NCBI RefSeq assembly: GCF_001693735.1
Contig: NZ_LWDV01000007.1
Span: forward strand, 212,810 to 276,809
Reading direction: 5' to 3'
Length of the DNA: 64,000 nucleotides
Source of the DNA: Orenia metallireducens
Lineage (GTDB): Bacteria; Bacillota; Halanaerobiia; Halobacteroidales; Halobacteroidaceae
Part shown: positions 54,038-62,852 of the stretch, one piece after another
Numbering within the stretch: position 1 is the stretch's first letter
Layout: every line of letters starts with the position of its first letter
Program-made: the position numbers and the translations under genes
Notes under the pieces: generated by a model
What the model was told of the DNA's origin: nothing
Databases searched by the model: none
What the model saw: the letters and a program-made list of their open reading frames with translations, nothing else

Positions 54038-54120
54038 GTTATGGGTTTGATTGTATTTGTATTATTTGTATGATTTTTAAGATTAATATATAAATTTATA
54101 TAAATACAACATAGTTGCAT

Positions 54121-55017
54121 TTAACCAAATTTATAAAATGGTGATTCTGGAAAACTAGGAATTGAACAAGCAATACAAGTATGACCTGCTTCTATACACC
54201 AATTAACTTGGTTATTCCATCTTATATTAGGACAATTATACTGGCTACTTTGTCCTTTACATCCTAAGCCATTGTAGCAGCCTAGCTCTCCTAACTGAGA
54301 TGCCTTACCAATACTTCGGCGTGGACAATTGCTATGAATTTTTTCCCCATAAGCAAATGCTGGTCTACCTTCTGAATCTAAATTAGGCATTCCATTTAAT
54401 AATAAATCAATTATAGTCTTCATTATTGTATAAGGATGGGTTGGACATCCTGGTAAGTTAATAATAGGATTTATAGTCTTATTTGATAATATATTATCTG
54501 TTCTTTGGATACCAGTTGGGTTAGGGTCTGCTGCTGGAACACCTCCAAAGGCAGCACAAGTACCTACATTAATTACATATTTAGCCTTTGATCCCAATTC
54601 ATTTACTGCATCTAACATTGTCCATGGCTGTCCATCTCTTTCCGTTAGCACACAATAAACGCCATTATCAGCTGTTGGAACTCCTCCCTCAATTATTAGA
54701 ATAAAATCACCATTATGATCTATAGCAGCTTGATCTAAGGTAGAAATAGCCAAATCTCCTGCTGCTGTCATTAAATTATGGTGATATTTCATATCAACTT
54801 TGTTCAATAAAAAATCATCAATTGTTGTTTCTTTAATCGAATTTAATAAAGAAATTGAACATCCTGAGCAAGCTGCCCCTTGCAACCAAATAACTGGTGC
54901 TTTAGTTCCTGCAGCCAAAACCACATTATCTAGTCTCTCTAAATCAAACTTCGATAAACCCAAGGCAGCCGCTGAAGCTGCTGTCCATTGCAAAAATCTT
55001 CTTCTCGATATCTTCAT
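54121..55017 (-). CDS. NiFe hydrogenase small subunit, paralog 2
   Basis: 298 residues with the same Tat signal and proximal cluster as paralog 1. From about residue 186 on the sequence diverges: distal H-S-N-C and CYNGLGC, medial C in YNCPNIRW, NWCIE and CIACS. All ligands are present. It has its own promoter, and no large subunit gene follows, so it would have to pair with the product of 51570-53000 or another encoded elsewhere. Confidence 0.92.
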   Translation of the reverse strand: MKISRRRFLQWTAASAAALGLSKFDLERLDNVVLAAGTKAPVIWLQGAACSGCSISLLNSIKETTIDDFLLNKVDMKYHHNLMTAAGDLAISTLDQAAIDHNGDFILIIEGGVPTADNGVYCVLTERDGQPWTMLDAVNELGSKAKYVINVGTCAAFGGVPAADPNPTGIQRTDNILSNKTINPIINLPGCPTHPYTIMKTIIDLLLNGMPNLDSEGRPAFAYGEKIHSNCPRRSIGKASQLGELGCYNGLGCKGQSSQYNCPNIRWNNQVNWCIEAGHTCIACSIPSFPESPFYKFG

Positions 55018-55043
55018 CCTTTTACCCCCTTGACAGATATTCT

Positions 55044-55097
55044 ATGTGAATATATCCACATATAAAAATTATACTTATTTAATGGATATTCTGTCAA
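55044..55097 (-). promoter_or_regulatory. Promoter and Rex-like operator of small subunit 2
   Basis: TTGACA (55092-55097), 18 bases, TATAAT (55068-55073), then ATGTGGATATATTCACAT (55044-55061), an almost perfect dyad close to the Rex consensus TTGTGAA-N4-TTCACAA. Position over the transcription start suggests repression by a redox-sensing regulator. Confidence 0.6.
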
Positions 55098-55229
55098 GTT
55101 ATGGATTTGATGAATTTTATCTAATCTTTGAGATAAATAGACAGTATTGCTGGAAATATAACAAAATAAGTGACTATTAATTTACCCTAAAATTAAAGTT
55201 TTTAATATCAGCTACTATCTTAATAGCCT

Positions 55230-56129
55230 TTAACCAAATTTATAAAATGGTGATTTAGGAAAACTCTTTTCTGCACAGCCAATACATCCATGACCTGCCT
55301 CAACACACCAGTTAACTTCATTGTTCCATTTTCTTTGTGGACAATTATATGGTGTTTTCTGTCCCATGCATCCCAAACTACTATAACAACCTTTATCTCC
55401 TAGTTGTAGTGCATTATCCTTACTTTTATAAGGACAATTATTATGTACCTTATCTTTATAAACCATTTCAGGTCTATTCTCACCATCTAGCTTAGGTATA
55501 CCATTTAATAATAAATCAATCAATGTCTTCATTATAGTATTAGGATGGGTTGGACAACCTGGAAGATTTATTATTGGATTTCTTGTCTTGCCATTTAAAA
55601 TCTCTTCATCTATCCTCTTGATACCAGTTGGATTAGGTCCTGCTGCTGGAACACCTCCAAAGGCAGCACAAGTACCTACATTAATTACATATTTAGCCTT
55701 TGATCCCAATTCATTTACTGCATCAAGCATAGTCCATGGTTGACCATCTCTTTCTGTTAGCACACAATAAACGCCATTGTCAGCTGTTGGAACTCCTCCT
55801 TCTATTACTAGGATAAACTCTCCATTATGATCATAGGCAGTCTCATCAATCGAAGATATAGCCAAATCTCCTGCTGCTGTCATCAGATTATGATGATATC
55901 TCATATCAACCTTATTCAATAAGAAATCATCAATTGTTGTCTCTTTAATTGAATTTAATAAAGAGATAGAACATCCTGAGCAAGCAGCACCTTGCAACCA
56001 AATAACTGGTGCTTTAGTTCCAGCAGCCAAAACGACATTATCTAACCTCTCTAAATCAAACTTCGATAAACCCAAGGCAGCTGCTGAAGCTGCTGTCCAT
56101 TGTAAAAATTTTCTTCTCGATATCTTCAT
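55230..56129 (-). CDS. NiFe hydrogenase small subunit, paralog 3
   Basis: 299 residues, Tat signal SRRKFLQWTAASAAALGLS, the same proximal-cluster half as paralogs 1 and 2. The C-terminal half differs: distal H-N-N-C and CYSSLGC, medial C in YNCPQRKW, NWCVE and CIGCA. All cluster ligands are intact. Transcribed from a promoter overlapped by a Fur-like box rather than the Rex-like dyad of the other two, so it may respond to iron. Confidence 0.92.
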   Translation of the reverse strand: MKISRRKFLQWTAASAAALGLSKFDLERLDNVVLAAGTKAPVIWLQGAACSGCSISLLNSIKETTIDDFLLNKVDMRYHHNLMTAAGDLAISSIDETAYDHNGEFILVIEGGVPTADNGVYCVLTERDGQPWTMLDAVNELGSKAKYVINVGTCAAFGGVPAAGPNPTGIKRIDEEILNGKTRNPIINLPGCPTHPNTIMKTLIDLLLNGIPKLDGENRPEMVYKDKVHNNCPYKSKDNALQLGDKGCYSSLGCMGQKTPYNCPQRKWNNEVNWCVEAGHGCIGCAEKSFPKSPFYKFG

Positions 56130-56234
56130 TTTATCCCTCCCATTATAATATTATAATTCTTAACTACAGCTAAGAGTAAAGATATTTGTAATTCTAAAAA
56201 ATAAAAAGATAAAAAAGTTAAATCTCAACTCCAA

Positions 56235-56296
56235 AAATGATTTCCATTATCATTATCAACAATCTTTATTGTATAATCTTTCAGAAAAATTGTCAA
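56235..56296 (-). promoter_or_regulatory. Promoter and Fur-like box of small subunit 3
   Basis: TTGACA (56291-56296), 17 bases, TACAAT (56268-56273), then GATAATGATAATGGAAATCA (about 56238-56258), which resembles the Fur box GATAATGATAATCATTATC. The 110-base leader to the ATG is AT-rich with GGGAGGG as ribosome site. Nothing else is visible in 56297-56414. Confidence 0.55.
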
Positions 56297-56414
56297 TAGA
56301 GTATTATATACTTTACTATATGACTATAAGCAATTATCTTAAGATTTTAGGAATAAAATGGACTATCACCCACTCTCTATAATTAAATACTTTTAAAAAA
56401 GCATATTTTTCTTA

Positions 56415-56450
56415 ATAAAAAAGTATTGGAGGACTCCCCCAATACCTTCT
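56415..56450 (-). terminator. Terminator of aldo/keto reductase 1
   Basis: AAGGTATTGGGGG / TCCTCCAATACTT stem followed by a T-run on the minus strand, immediately after the stop codon. Related in sequence to 44352-44386. Confidence 0.85.
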
Positions 56451-56451
56451 T

Positions 56452-57570
56452 TTAAAAGAGACTATTATCTTCTCCTAGTTTATAATGGCTCATCTTCAAT
56501 TTATCAATCATCGGCAGATTATAAGGACAGGCATCTAAACACTTGCCACATTCACTACATTGATTAGCTTTAATTTCTATCTCCTTATATAAGTCTCTAG
56601 CCATCTCTTGATTACCAAACCAGAACCTTAATCTATCACGTAGAGCAAAATCTGCCGGATTACGCGGCTTACCATCACGCATTTGGCGGTCATAATAACC
56701 TTCTAACTTGAAGATTTCTCGAATATTAATTTCTTCAGAACAGACATTGTCACAACTTCCACATTGGCGACAAATATAATCTCCTAGCTCTGAAGCCTCC
56801 TTAAATAGCTTTTCTTTCTCCTCTTTGGTCATTTGTACGAAGTTATTAGCAAAATCGATATCCATCTTGACCATCTCTTCACTATTCATACCTGTCACTA
56901 CCATAGAGACAGGTAAGGAAAAGGCATATCTAAAAGCTTGCTTGGCAGAACGCCATAAGAAACCATCAGCAATTGGCTTCATACAGATTAGCCCTACATT
57001 ATTCTCTTGAGCCAAAGGAATTAATTCTCCTTCTAATTTAGGAAAGTTGAAACGATCAAAATAATTTAAAGCTGCCATTACCACATCAAACTCACCAGTT
57101 TTAATAGCCTCAATTAAGGTATCAGGTTGACCATGCATAGAAATAGCTACATGACCAATCTTTCCAGACTTTTGAAAATCTCTAACAGCCTCCATAGCCC
57201 CATCAGAGCTTAATATCTTATCTAAATCTTCATAAGTTCCTACAGCATGCATAAATATAATATCCAAATAATCAGTCTGTAAATTCTTCATACTTCTTTC
57301 TATATCGTCTTTTGCCCCTGCTTTATCTCTAGAGCTGGTTTTAGTAGCTAATACAAGCTCATCTCGCCTTTCAGCAATGACCCCTCCAATTTTTCTTTCT
57401 GACTCACCATCTCCATAATCAGCTGCTGTTTCAATATAATTTCCACCTTGATCTAGATAATAATTTAAAAGCCTTCTTGCTTCCTCAGTAGGAATCTCCA
57501 ATAAATGAAATCCACCAAACCCAAGAAGACTTACTTCTAAACCAGTTCTACCTAAAACTCTCTTTTCCAC
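56452..57570 (-). CDS. Aldo/keto reductase with C-terminal 2x[4Fe-4S] domain (1)
   Basis: A 372-residue two-domain protein. Residues 1-255 are an aldo/keto reductase barrel (LGRTGLEVSLLGFGGFHLL, with tyrosine in AADYGDGESERKIG and lysine in ATKTSS). The rest is a ferredoxin-like domain: CRQCGSCDNVC and CSECGKCLDACP. Such proteins are common in anaerobes; the substrate is unknown. GTG start with GGGAGGG upstream. It lies between larC and the hydrogenase genes, on its own transcript. Confidence 0.88.
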   Translation of the reverse strand: MEKRVLGRTGLEVSLLGFGGFHLLEIPTEEARRLLNYYLDQGGNYIETAADYGDGESERKIGGVIAERRDELVLATKTSSRDKAGAKDDIERSMKNLQTDYLDIIFMHAVGTYEDLDKILSSDGAMEAVRDFQKSGKIGHVAISMHGQPDTLIEAIKTGEFDVVMAALNYFDRFNFPKLEGELIPLAQENNVGLICMKPIADGFLWRSAKQAFRYAFSLPVSMVVTGMNSEEMVKMDIDFANNFVQMTKEEKEKLFKEASELGDYICRQCGSCDNVCSEEINIREIFKLEGYYDRQMRDGKPRNPADFALRDRLRFWFGNQEMARDLYKEIEIKANQCSECGKCLDACPYNLPMIDKLKMSHYKLGEDNSLF

Positions 57571-57681
57571 AATAAAACACCCTCCCCTATGATATTATAA
57601 TCCAAAAATTCTTTACTTCATTTCGGAAGTAAAATTATTTTTATCTTAATGCTCCACAGGGTAAGCCCATTAGGGTTTCTT

Positions 57682-58877
57682 TTAAGAATTTCTATAACTA
57701 TCTATTATTATCTGGTAAACTTCTTTGATTGGGAGATTGTATTCTTTAGCTATCCTCTGGCACTCATCATATTCTGGAGCATATTTTAAAATCTCTTCAT
57801 TTTGATAGGCAACCTTCATAGTTACCTCACCAAATGGACTATCAAATTTAATAAACCTTCTAGTTAACTTTTGACGGTCTACCTTATATTTTCTTATTCC
57901 CAAAGTTGTAGTCTCTCTAAATAAAATCTCTTCAAATCTCTTAACATCCTCTTTGTGGCATAATAGACTCAGCTTAATTCCTGGACGATTCTTCTTCATA
58001 ATAATATTAGTCAGATAAAAGTCTAAAGCCCCTTCTTTAAAGACTAAAGGAAATAGATGAGAATAAACTTCAGGATTCATATCATCGATATTACTCTCTA
58101 GTATTACTAGATTATCTTTACTTTTTTTTTACCTAGGACTACTCTTAGTAGATTAGTAATCTCTAATTCTTTCTTTCCTAACCCATACCCTACCTTCTCT
58201 ATACTCACCTCTGGAAGTGCCTTAAATTCCTTAGCCAAAGTCTTAATTATTGCAGCACCTGTTGGAGTAACCAATTCACTCTCTACCCCTTTAGAGTAAA
58301 CTGGGACACCTTCTAATATCTCCAAAGTTGCTGGAGCAGGTACTGGAATATTCCCATGGGCACACTTTACAAACCCCGTACCTAAGTGAAGAGGAGAAGA
58401 GTAAATCTCATCTACTTCTAATAAATTTATACAGATAGCAGCACCGATTATATCCACAATAGAGTCAATAGCTCCAACCTCATGAAAATGTACCTCTGCT
58501 ATACTTTTGTTATGTATCTTAGCTTCAACTTCAGCTACTAATCTAAAGATTCTCTTACTTAAATCCTTAATATTATCTTTAAGTCTACTATTATCAATTA
58601 TCTCTTCTATATCATTAAGGCTTCTATGTTCATGATGATGCTTACCTTTATGATTATGTTCATGACTATGATGATGGTCTTTTATAATAACACCAAAATC
58701 AGTTCCTGTAATTCCATTCTTCTGCCCCTTCTTTATCTTAAGCTCATAACCTGCTACATCTATTTTACTTAGTTCTTCCAAAAATAACTTTTGGTCTATC
58801 CCTAAATCCAGTAAAGCTCCAATTATCATATCACCACTAATTCCAGATAGGCAATCAAAGTATAATATCCTACTCAT
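57682..58877 (-). CDS. larC: Nickel-pincer cofactor synthase LarC, encoded in two frames joined by -1 frameshift
   Basis: LarC inserts nickel into pyridinium-3,5-bisthiocarboxylic acid mononucleotide, the NPN cofactor of lactate racemase and relatives. The N-terminal ORF (58107-58877, 256 residues: [20 protein letters not shown], a histidine-rich [32 protein letters not shown]) ends after GGT-A9-G at 58121-58133. The C-terminal ORF (57682-58080 as ATG, open further upstream) is in the -1 frame; slipping on A9 reads [20 protein letters not shown], exactly the expected junction. A small CTAGT-AAT-ACTAG hairpin follows. LarC from Lactiplantibacillus is known to need a programmed frameshift at this place. 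Full length would be about 398 residues. Confidence 0.9.
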
Positions 58878-58900
58878 AATTAAGACTCCTTTCTTAAGTT

Positions 58901-58968
58901 CAGTAACAAGTGACTAGTGACGAGTAACCAGTACTAATTTATCACCTGTTACCTGTCACTAGTTACTG
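58901..58968. repeat. Inverted repeat between larB and larC
   Basis: AAGTGACTAGTGACGAGTAAC and GTTACCTGTCACTAGTTAC pair over about 18 bases across a 20-base loop. It covers the larB stop codon and the 82-base gap to larC. GTGACTAGTGAC-like repeats occur in many genomes; here it may stabilise or separate the two messages. Confidence 0.5.
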
Positions 58969-59732
58969 CCCTTCATTGCTCTTTCTAATTGCTGATTGAT
59001 ACTATTAGCTAAATAGGCTGCTCCAAAACCATTATCGATATTTACTACACCAATTCCACTAGCACAGCTATTTAACATAGCCAATAAGGTGGCAAGACCA
59101 TTAAAATGAGCCCCATAACCGACACTTGTTGGTACAGCTATTACTGGCTTATCAACCAATCCTCCTACTACACTTGCTAAGGCTCCTTCCATACCAGCTA
59201 CAGTTATAATTACACTGGCTTCATTTAACTTATCACGATTAGATAATAGTCTATGTATCCCCGCTACCCCTACATCATAGAGTCGTTCCACACTATTGCC
59301 CATCACTTCTGCTGTAATTGCTGCTTCTTCAGCTACTGGTATATCCGAAGTTCCACCAGTCACTACTAATATCTTACTTTCAGTCTTCTCTATCTCTCGC
59401 TGTTTGACTACAATAATCCGTGCAGCACTATAATACTCCAAATCCTTAGTAACCTCTTTTAAACCTTCATATATCTCATCATTGGCTCTAGTAGCAAGAA
59501 CATTATTATTCCTCTCTAACATCTTAGTAACAATTCCCTTGATATGCTCTACAGACTTTCCTTCACAATAGATTACTTCAGGATAACCATTTCTTAATCC
59601 CCGATGATGATCTATCTTAGCATATCCTAAGTCTTCAAAGGGTAAATCATTTAATTTATCCATAGCATTATCTACTGATAAGTTACCATCTTTTATACCT
59701 TCTAAAATGGACTTAATATCTTCTTTCTTCAA
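58959..59732 (-). CDS. larB: Nickel-pincer cofactor carboxylase LarB
   Basis: A 257-residue enzyme that carboxylates the pyridinium ring of nicotinic acid adenine dinucleotide and hydrolyses the phosphoanhydride, the first step to the Ni-pincer cofactor. The C-terminal PurE-like domain is visible: VVTGGTSDIPVAEEAAITAE, and AGMEGALASVVGGLVDKPVI with VPTSVGYGAHFNG. A TTG start has GAGGAGGAG upstream. Order larE-larB-larC is a complete cofactor pathway; the racemase LarA is not in the window. Confidence 0.94.
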   Translation of the reverse strand: MKKEDIKSILEGIKDGNLSVDNAMDKLNDLPFEDLGYAKIDHHRGLRNGYPEVIYCEGKSVEHIKGIVTKMLERNNNVLATRANDEIYEGLKEVTKDLEYYSAARIIVVKQREIEKTESKILVVTGGTSDIPVAEEAAITAEVMGNSVERLYDVGVAGIHRLLSNRDKLNEASVIITVAGMEGALASVVGGLVDKPVIAVPTSVGYGAHFNGLATLLAMLNSCASGIGVVNIDNGFGAAYLANSINQQLERAMKGSN

Positions 59733-59760
59733 CTATTACTCCTCCTCTACTACACTAAAT

Positions 59761-60585
59761 TTAAACTTCCATCTCTTCTTTACTCAATACCTCATTCATA
59801 CTACCAGTCCTATAACCAGCCAAATCTAAGGTCACATAGGTAAAACCAATCTCTTTTAATTTATTTGCGATTTCATCCATTTTATCTAAGCTAAAGAACT
59901 TCTCCCTCTCCTCTGGTGCAACCTCAATTCTAGCAATCTCACCATGGTGTCTAACCCTTAATTGTTTAAGACCTAAATCTCTTAAATAATCTTCTGCCTG
60001 CTCAACCATAGATAGTTTACCAACATTAATCTCTTCACCATAAGGAAATCTAGAAGATAGACAAGCAAAGGCTGGCTTATTCCAAGTTGGAAGTCCAAGT
60101 TCTTTAGATACTGCTCTAATATCATCTTTAGTAAACTCCGCATCTTTTAAAGGACTTACTACCTCTAACTCTGCTGCTGCCTTCATTCCAGGTCGAAAAT
60201 CTCCAATATCATCTAGATTAGAGCCATCAAGAACATACTTTATTCCATGGTCTTTGGCAACTTCCTCTACTTTAGTAAATAATTCATGCTTACAGTAATA
60301 ACATCTGTTTGGTGGATTCTGAGCAAATCCATCTATGTCTGTCTCTTCTGATACAATTACAACCTGCTTAATCCCAATTTTTTCTGCTAACTCTTTAGCC
60401 TCTTTAAACTCTCTTTCAGGATAAGTTGATGACCTAGCTGTAACAGCAAGTGCCTTCTCTCCTAAAACATCATAAGCAACTTTACTTAAAAAGGTACTGT
60501 CTACTCCTCCTGAAAATGCTATAGCTACACTATCTAAATCTTTAATAATCTCTTTTAATTTCTTATATTTCTCTTCTAAAGTCAT
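59761..60585 (-). CDS. larE: Nickel-pincer cofactor sulfur transferase LarE (three-cysteine type)
   Basis: A 274-residue PP-loop ATP pyrophosphatase from the ATG at 60585 (GGAG eight bases upstream; GTG three codons earlier is too near). PP-loop is AFSGGVDSTFL. It thiolates the carboxylates of the LarB product. Besides the cysteine in FACLSSRF (C175) it has C95 and C98 in NRCYYCKHELF. LarE proteins with this trio are known to bind a [4Fe-4S] cluster used for sulfur transfer, unlike the single-cysteine form that sacrifices its own sulfur. Reads first in the lar operon. Confidence 0.93.
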   Translation of the reverse strand: MTLEEKYKKLKEIIKDLDSVAIAFSGGVDSTFLSKVAYDVLGEKALAVTARSSTYPEREFKEAKELAEKIGIKQVVIVSEETDIDGFAQNPPNRCYYCKHELFTKVEEVAKDHGIKYVLDGSNLDDIGDFRPGMKAAAELEVVSPLKDAEFTKDDIRAVSKELGLPTWNKPAFACLSSRFPYGEEINVGKLSMVEQAEDYLRDLGLKQLRVRHHGEIARIEVAPEEREKFFSLDKMDEIANKLKEIGFTYVTLDLAGYRTGSMNEVLSKEEMEV

Positions 60586-60654
60586 TAGTCTCACTCCTTT
60601 AATATAAACATCAATAAACTCTCTCTTGTGTTAATCTATAATTTAAATCCAAGA

Positions 60655-61008
60655 TTATGTGGGGATATTACGACACTTTCCACTTTTTAAAAGTGAGCAA
60701 AATTATTAAAATATTTTTCGGGAAAGCTTATCAGCTTTTTTCCCGAGTGACTTTTGCCATTGCCGCAAAAGTCACCAAAAGGTCTAGAAAAAATGTACCT
60801 ATGGGTTCATCCTTAGAACCCTCCGTGGCAAAGCCCACTCACTCAACAATCAAAATAATGAGTATTATCACTTATTAGACTCTCTAAATTAAAATTTTAT
60901 AATACTCTAAATCCTAGCTCAATTTTTGCTTCGTTCAAACAGGAATTTTTTTCAGCTTAAAAACCTTAAAATATTTTTAAATGTCAATTCAAAAGTATCA
61001 CAATATCC
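60655..61008. repeat. Dispersed intergenic element, copy F (best-preserved ends)
   Basis: Bounded by GGGGATATTACGACACTTTC on the left and AAAAGTATCACAATATCC on the right, an imperfect inverted pair. Inside are a hairpin of GACTTTTGCC-ATT-GCCGCAAAAGTC type, CCTCCGTGGCAAAGCCCACTC, and TTGCTTCGTTCAAACA, in the same order as copies A and B. It fills the spacer between larE and the second aldo/keto reductase. No ORF of substance. Confidence 0.65.
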
Positions 61009-61038
61009 ATATATTAAGACACATTTAAATTTTATTAA

Positions 61039-62154
61039 CTAGTACTTCTCTACAGGGGCACACTCTTTTAAGCGGTCAATAATCGGTAGATGCTGAGTAC
61101 ATTGCTCTTCACATAATCCACATTCGATACAATTTTCTGCTCTACTTTCTGGTCTACTCTTTAATGGTCCCCAATTCCGCCTTCCATTTACCTTATCCCC
61201 AAGTATATCTTTATCATCATAAATAATCATTTCATTATAAGCCATCATATAAGCTGGAATATATATATCAACAGGACAGCCCAAACAGTATCCACAACCT
61301 GTACAGAGCTTATCTAATCTCTCTTTTAAATAAGATTTAATCTCCTCAACCTTCTGCTCTGTAAGTTCTTCAAGAGAATTGACTGCTGCTACATTCTCTT
61401 CTAACTCTTTAATATTGTTAATCCCTGCTAAAGTAACAGTAATCTCTTTATGAGCCATATTGAATTTCAAAGCCCCTTGAGCTACACTATCCTCTGGATT
61501 TTGCTTAATAAAAGAGTAGAAATCTGGGTTTTGAGGTATTACCCCTCCACCTAATGGATTCATAGTCACTACCCCTAATCCCTTTTTATAAGCTGCTTTA
61601 AGCCCTTTCTCTCGATAAGCAAAATTACTAGCATTATATCCTAGCAATACCCCTTCAAAGAGGTCATCATTGATTATCTGTACAATCTCATCACCATTGG
61701 CATGAGTAGAGAAGACAAGGTGATCAATCAACCCTTCTTCCTTTAATTTTAAAGCCCCTTCATAGGGTCCACCTTTCTTTATTACCTGTTTATACATATC
61801 CAAGTCCAGAATACACCACATATGTAAGAAGTCAATTTTATCGACATTCATCCGTTTTAATGAAGTCTCGACTCGCTTCCGAAGATCATCAGCCCTTGGA
61901 TCCTTTGTTACCATACTCTTAGTAGAGATATAAAAATCATTTGGCATATCTTTAAAGGCTTCACCATAAATAATCTCACTCTTACTATCACAATAATCAG
62001 GAGCAGTATCAAAATAATTGATTCCTAGTTCAGAGGCTCTTCTTACAATTTGAGCATTCTCTTCAATACTCTTATTTTTAGTATCAAATCTCATCCCACC
62101 AAAACCTAATGCCGATAATTTCTTACCTGTTTTACCATATTCTTTATAAATCAT
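61039..62154 (-). CDS. Aldo/keto reductase with C-terminal 2x[4Fe-4S] domain (2)
   Basis: A 371-residue relative of the protein at 56452, about 30% similar by eye. The barrel spans residues 1-265 (YGKTGKKLSALGFGGMRFDT, FDTAPDYCDSKSE with the tyrosine, STKSM with the lysine). Ferredoxin-like cysteines are CTGCGYCLGCPVDI and CIECGLCEEQC. Substrate unknown. It lies directly downstream of a MerR regulator (about 260 bases), a pairing seen for stress- or aldehyde-responsive reductases, but the interval has no clear promoter. Confidence 0.88.
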   Translation of the reverse strand: MIYKEYGKTGKKLSALGFGGMRFDTKNKSIEENAQIVRRASELGINYFDTAPDYCDSKSEIIYGEAFKDMPNDFYISTKSMVTKDPRADDLRKRVETSLKRMNVDKIDFLHMWCILDLDMYKQVIKKGGPYEGALKLKEEGLIDHLVFSTHANGDEIVQIINDDLFEGVLLGYNASNFAYREKGLKAAYKKGLGVVTMNPLGGGVIPQNPDFYSFIKQNPEDSVAQGALKFNMAHKEITVTLAGINNIKELEENVAAVNSLEELTEQKVEEIKSYLKERLDKLCTGCGYCLGCPVDIYIPAYMMAYNEMIIYDDKDILGDKVNGRRNWGPLKSRPESRAENCIECGLCEEQCTQHLPIIDRLKECAPVEKY

Positions 62155-62415
62155 CTTTATTAATCACCCTTTTCTATATTTAATAGTTATCTCTCTAACT
62201 CTCAAATACCACCTACTACACCCTTCTACACAAATAGATAAGAGGATTATATAATTAAAAGCTTTATAAATCATTTCAATTGTCTGATTATACTACCTTT
62301 CACCAAGAGATGAAAGTAAAATATTTAGTAAGAGTTTATAGAGAAATATAAGATAATAGGATAATCTATGAAATTTAGTATCTCTTTAAATACTAAGTTA
62401 AAATAACTAACTTTT

Positions 62416-62820
62416 TCATTCATTTGTCTTATAATTTGGATTACATACATCTGTCTCTTCACTTATAGTAAGGTCATTATAACACTTTAATTTCTTATTA
62501 ATTTTAACCAAAGATTGTTTCATCTTCTCTATCTTCTGCTCTACTTTAAGTTTGTGATCAAGTATTATCTGCCTTCGCAGTTCAGTTGTCTTATCACCCT
62601 CTATACAGAGATTTACATAGTCCTTTATTTCAGAAATAGACATACCTGTATCTCGCAAACAACAGACCAACTGAATCCATTCAATATCAGAATCTTTAAA
62701 TACACGATTACCATGTTCATTACGTTCAATAAATGGCAATAAACCTTCTTTTTCATAATATCTAAGTGTATATGTTGTCAAATCAACCATTTCAGCTACC
62801 TGCCTAATTGTATATCCCAT
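62416..62820 (-). CDS. MerR-family regulator, AdhR/NmlR-like
   Basis: A 134-residue MerR protein: winged helix in residues 1-70 (YTIRQVAEMVDLTTYTLRYY, EKEGLLPF), then a coiled coil (about 75-118). The C-terminal effector region is short; its only cysteines are in CCLRDTGMS, C85-like CIEGDK and the tail CNPNY. The promoter upstream has the 19-base spacer typical of MerR control, so it probably regulates itself and perhaps the reductase downstream. Confidence 0.88.
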   Translation of the reverse strand: MGYTIRQVAEMVDLTTYTLRYYEKEGLLPFIERNEHGNRVFKDSDIEWIQLVCCLRDTGMSISEIKDYVNLCIEGDKTTELRRQIILDHKLKVEQKIEKMKQSLVKINKKLKCYNDLTISEETDVCNPNYKTNE

Positions 62821-62852
62821 TAACTTACCTCCAAATACTTATTTCTAATTAT

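Noticed and set aside
53038-56129. Assembly artefact explaining the three small subunits
   Set aside because: C-terminal halves, spacers and promoters all differ clearly, so these are genuine separate genes.
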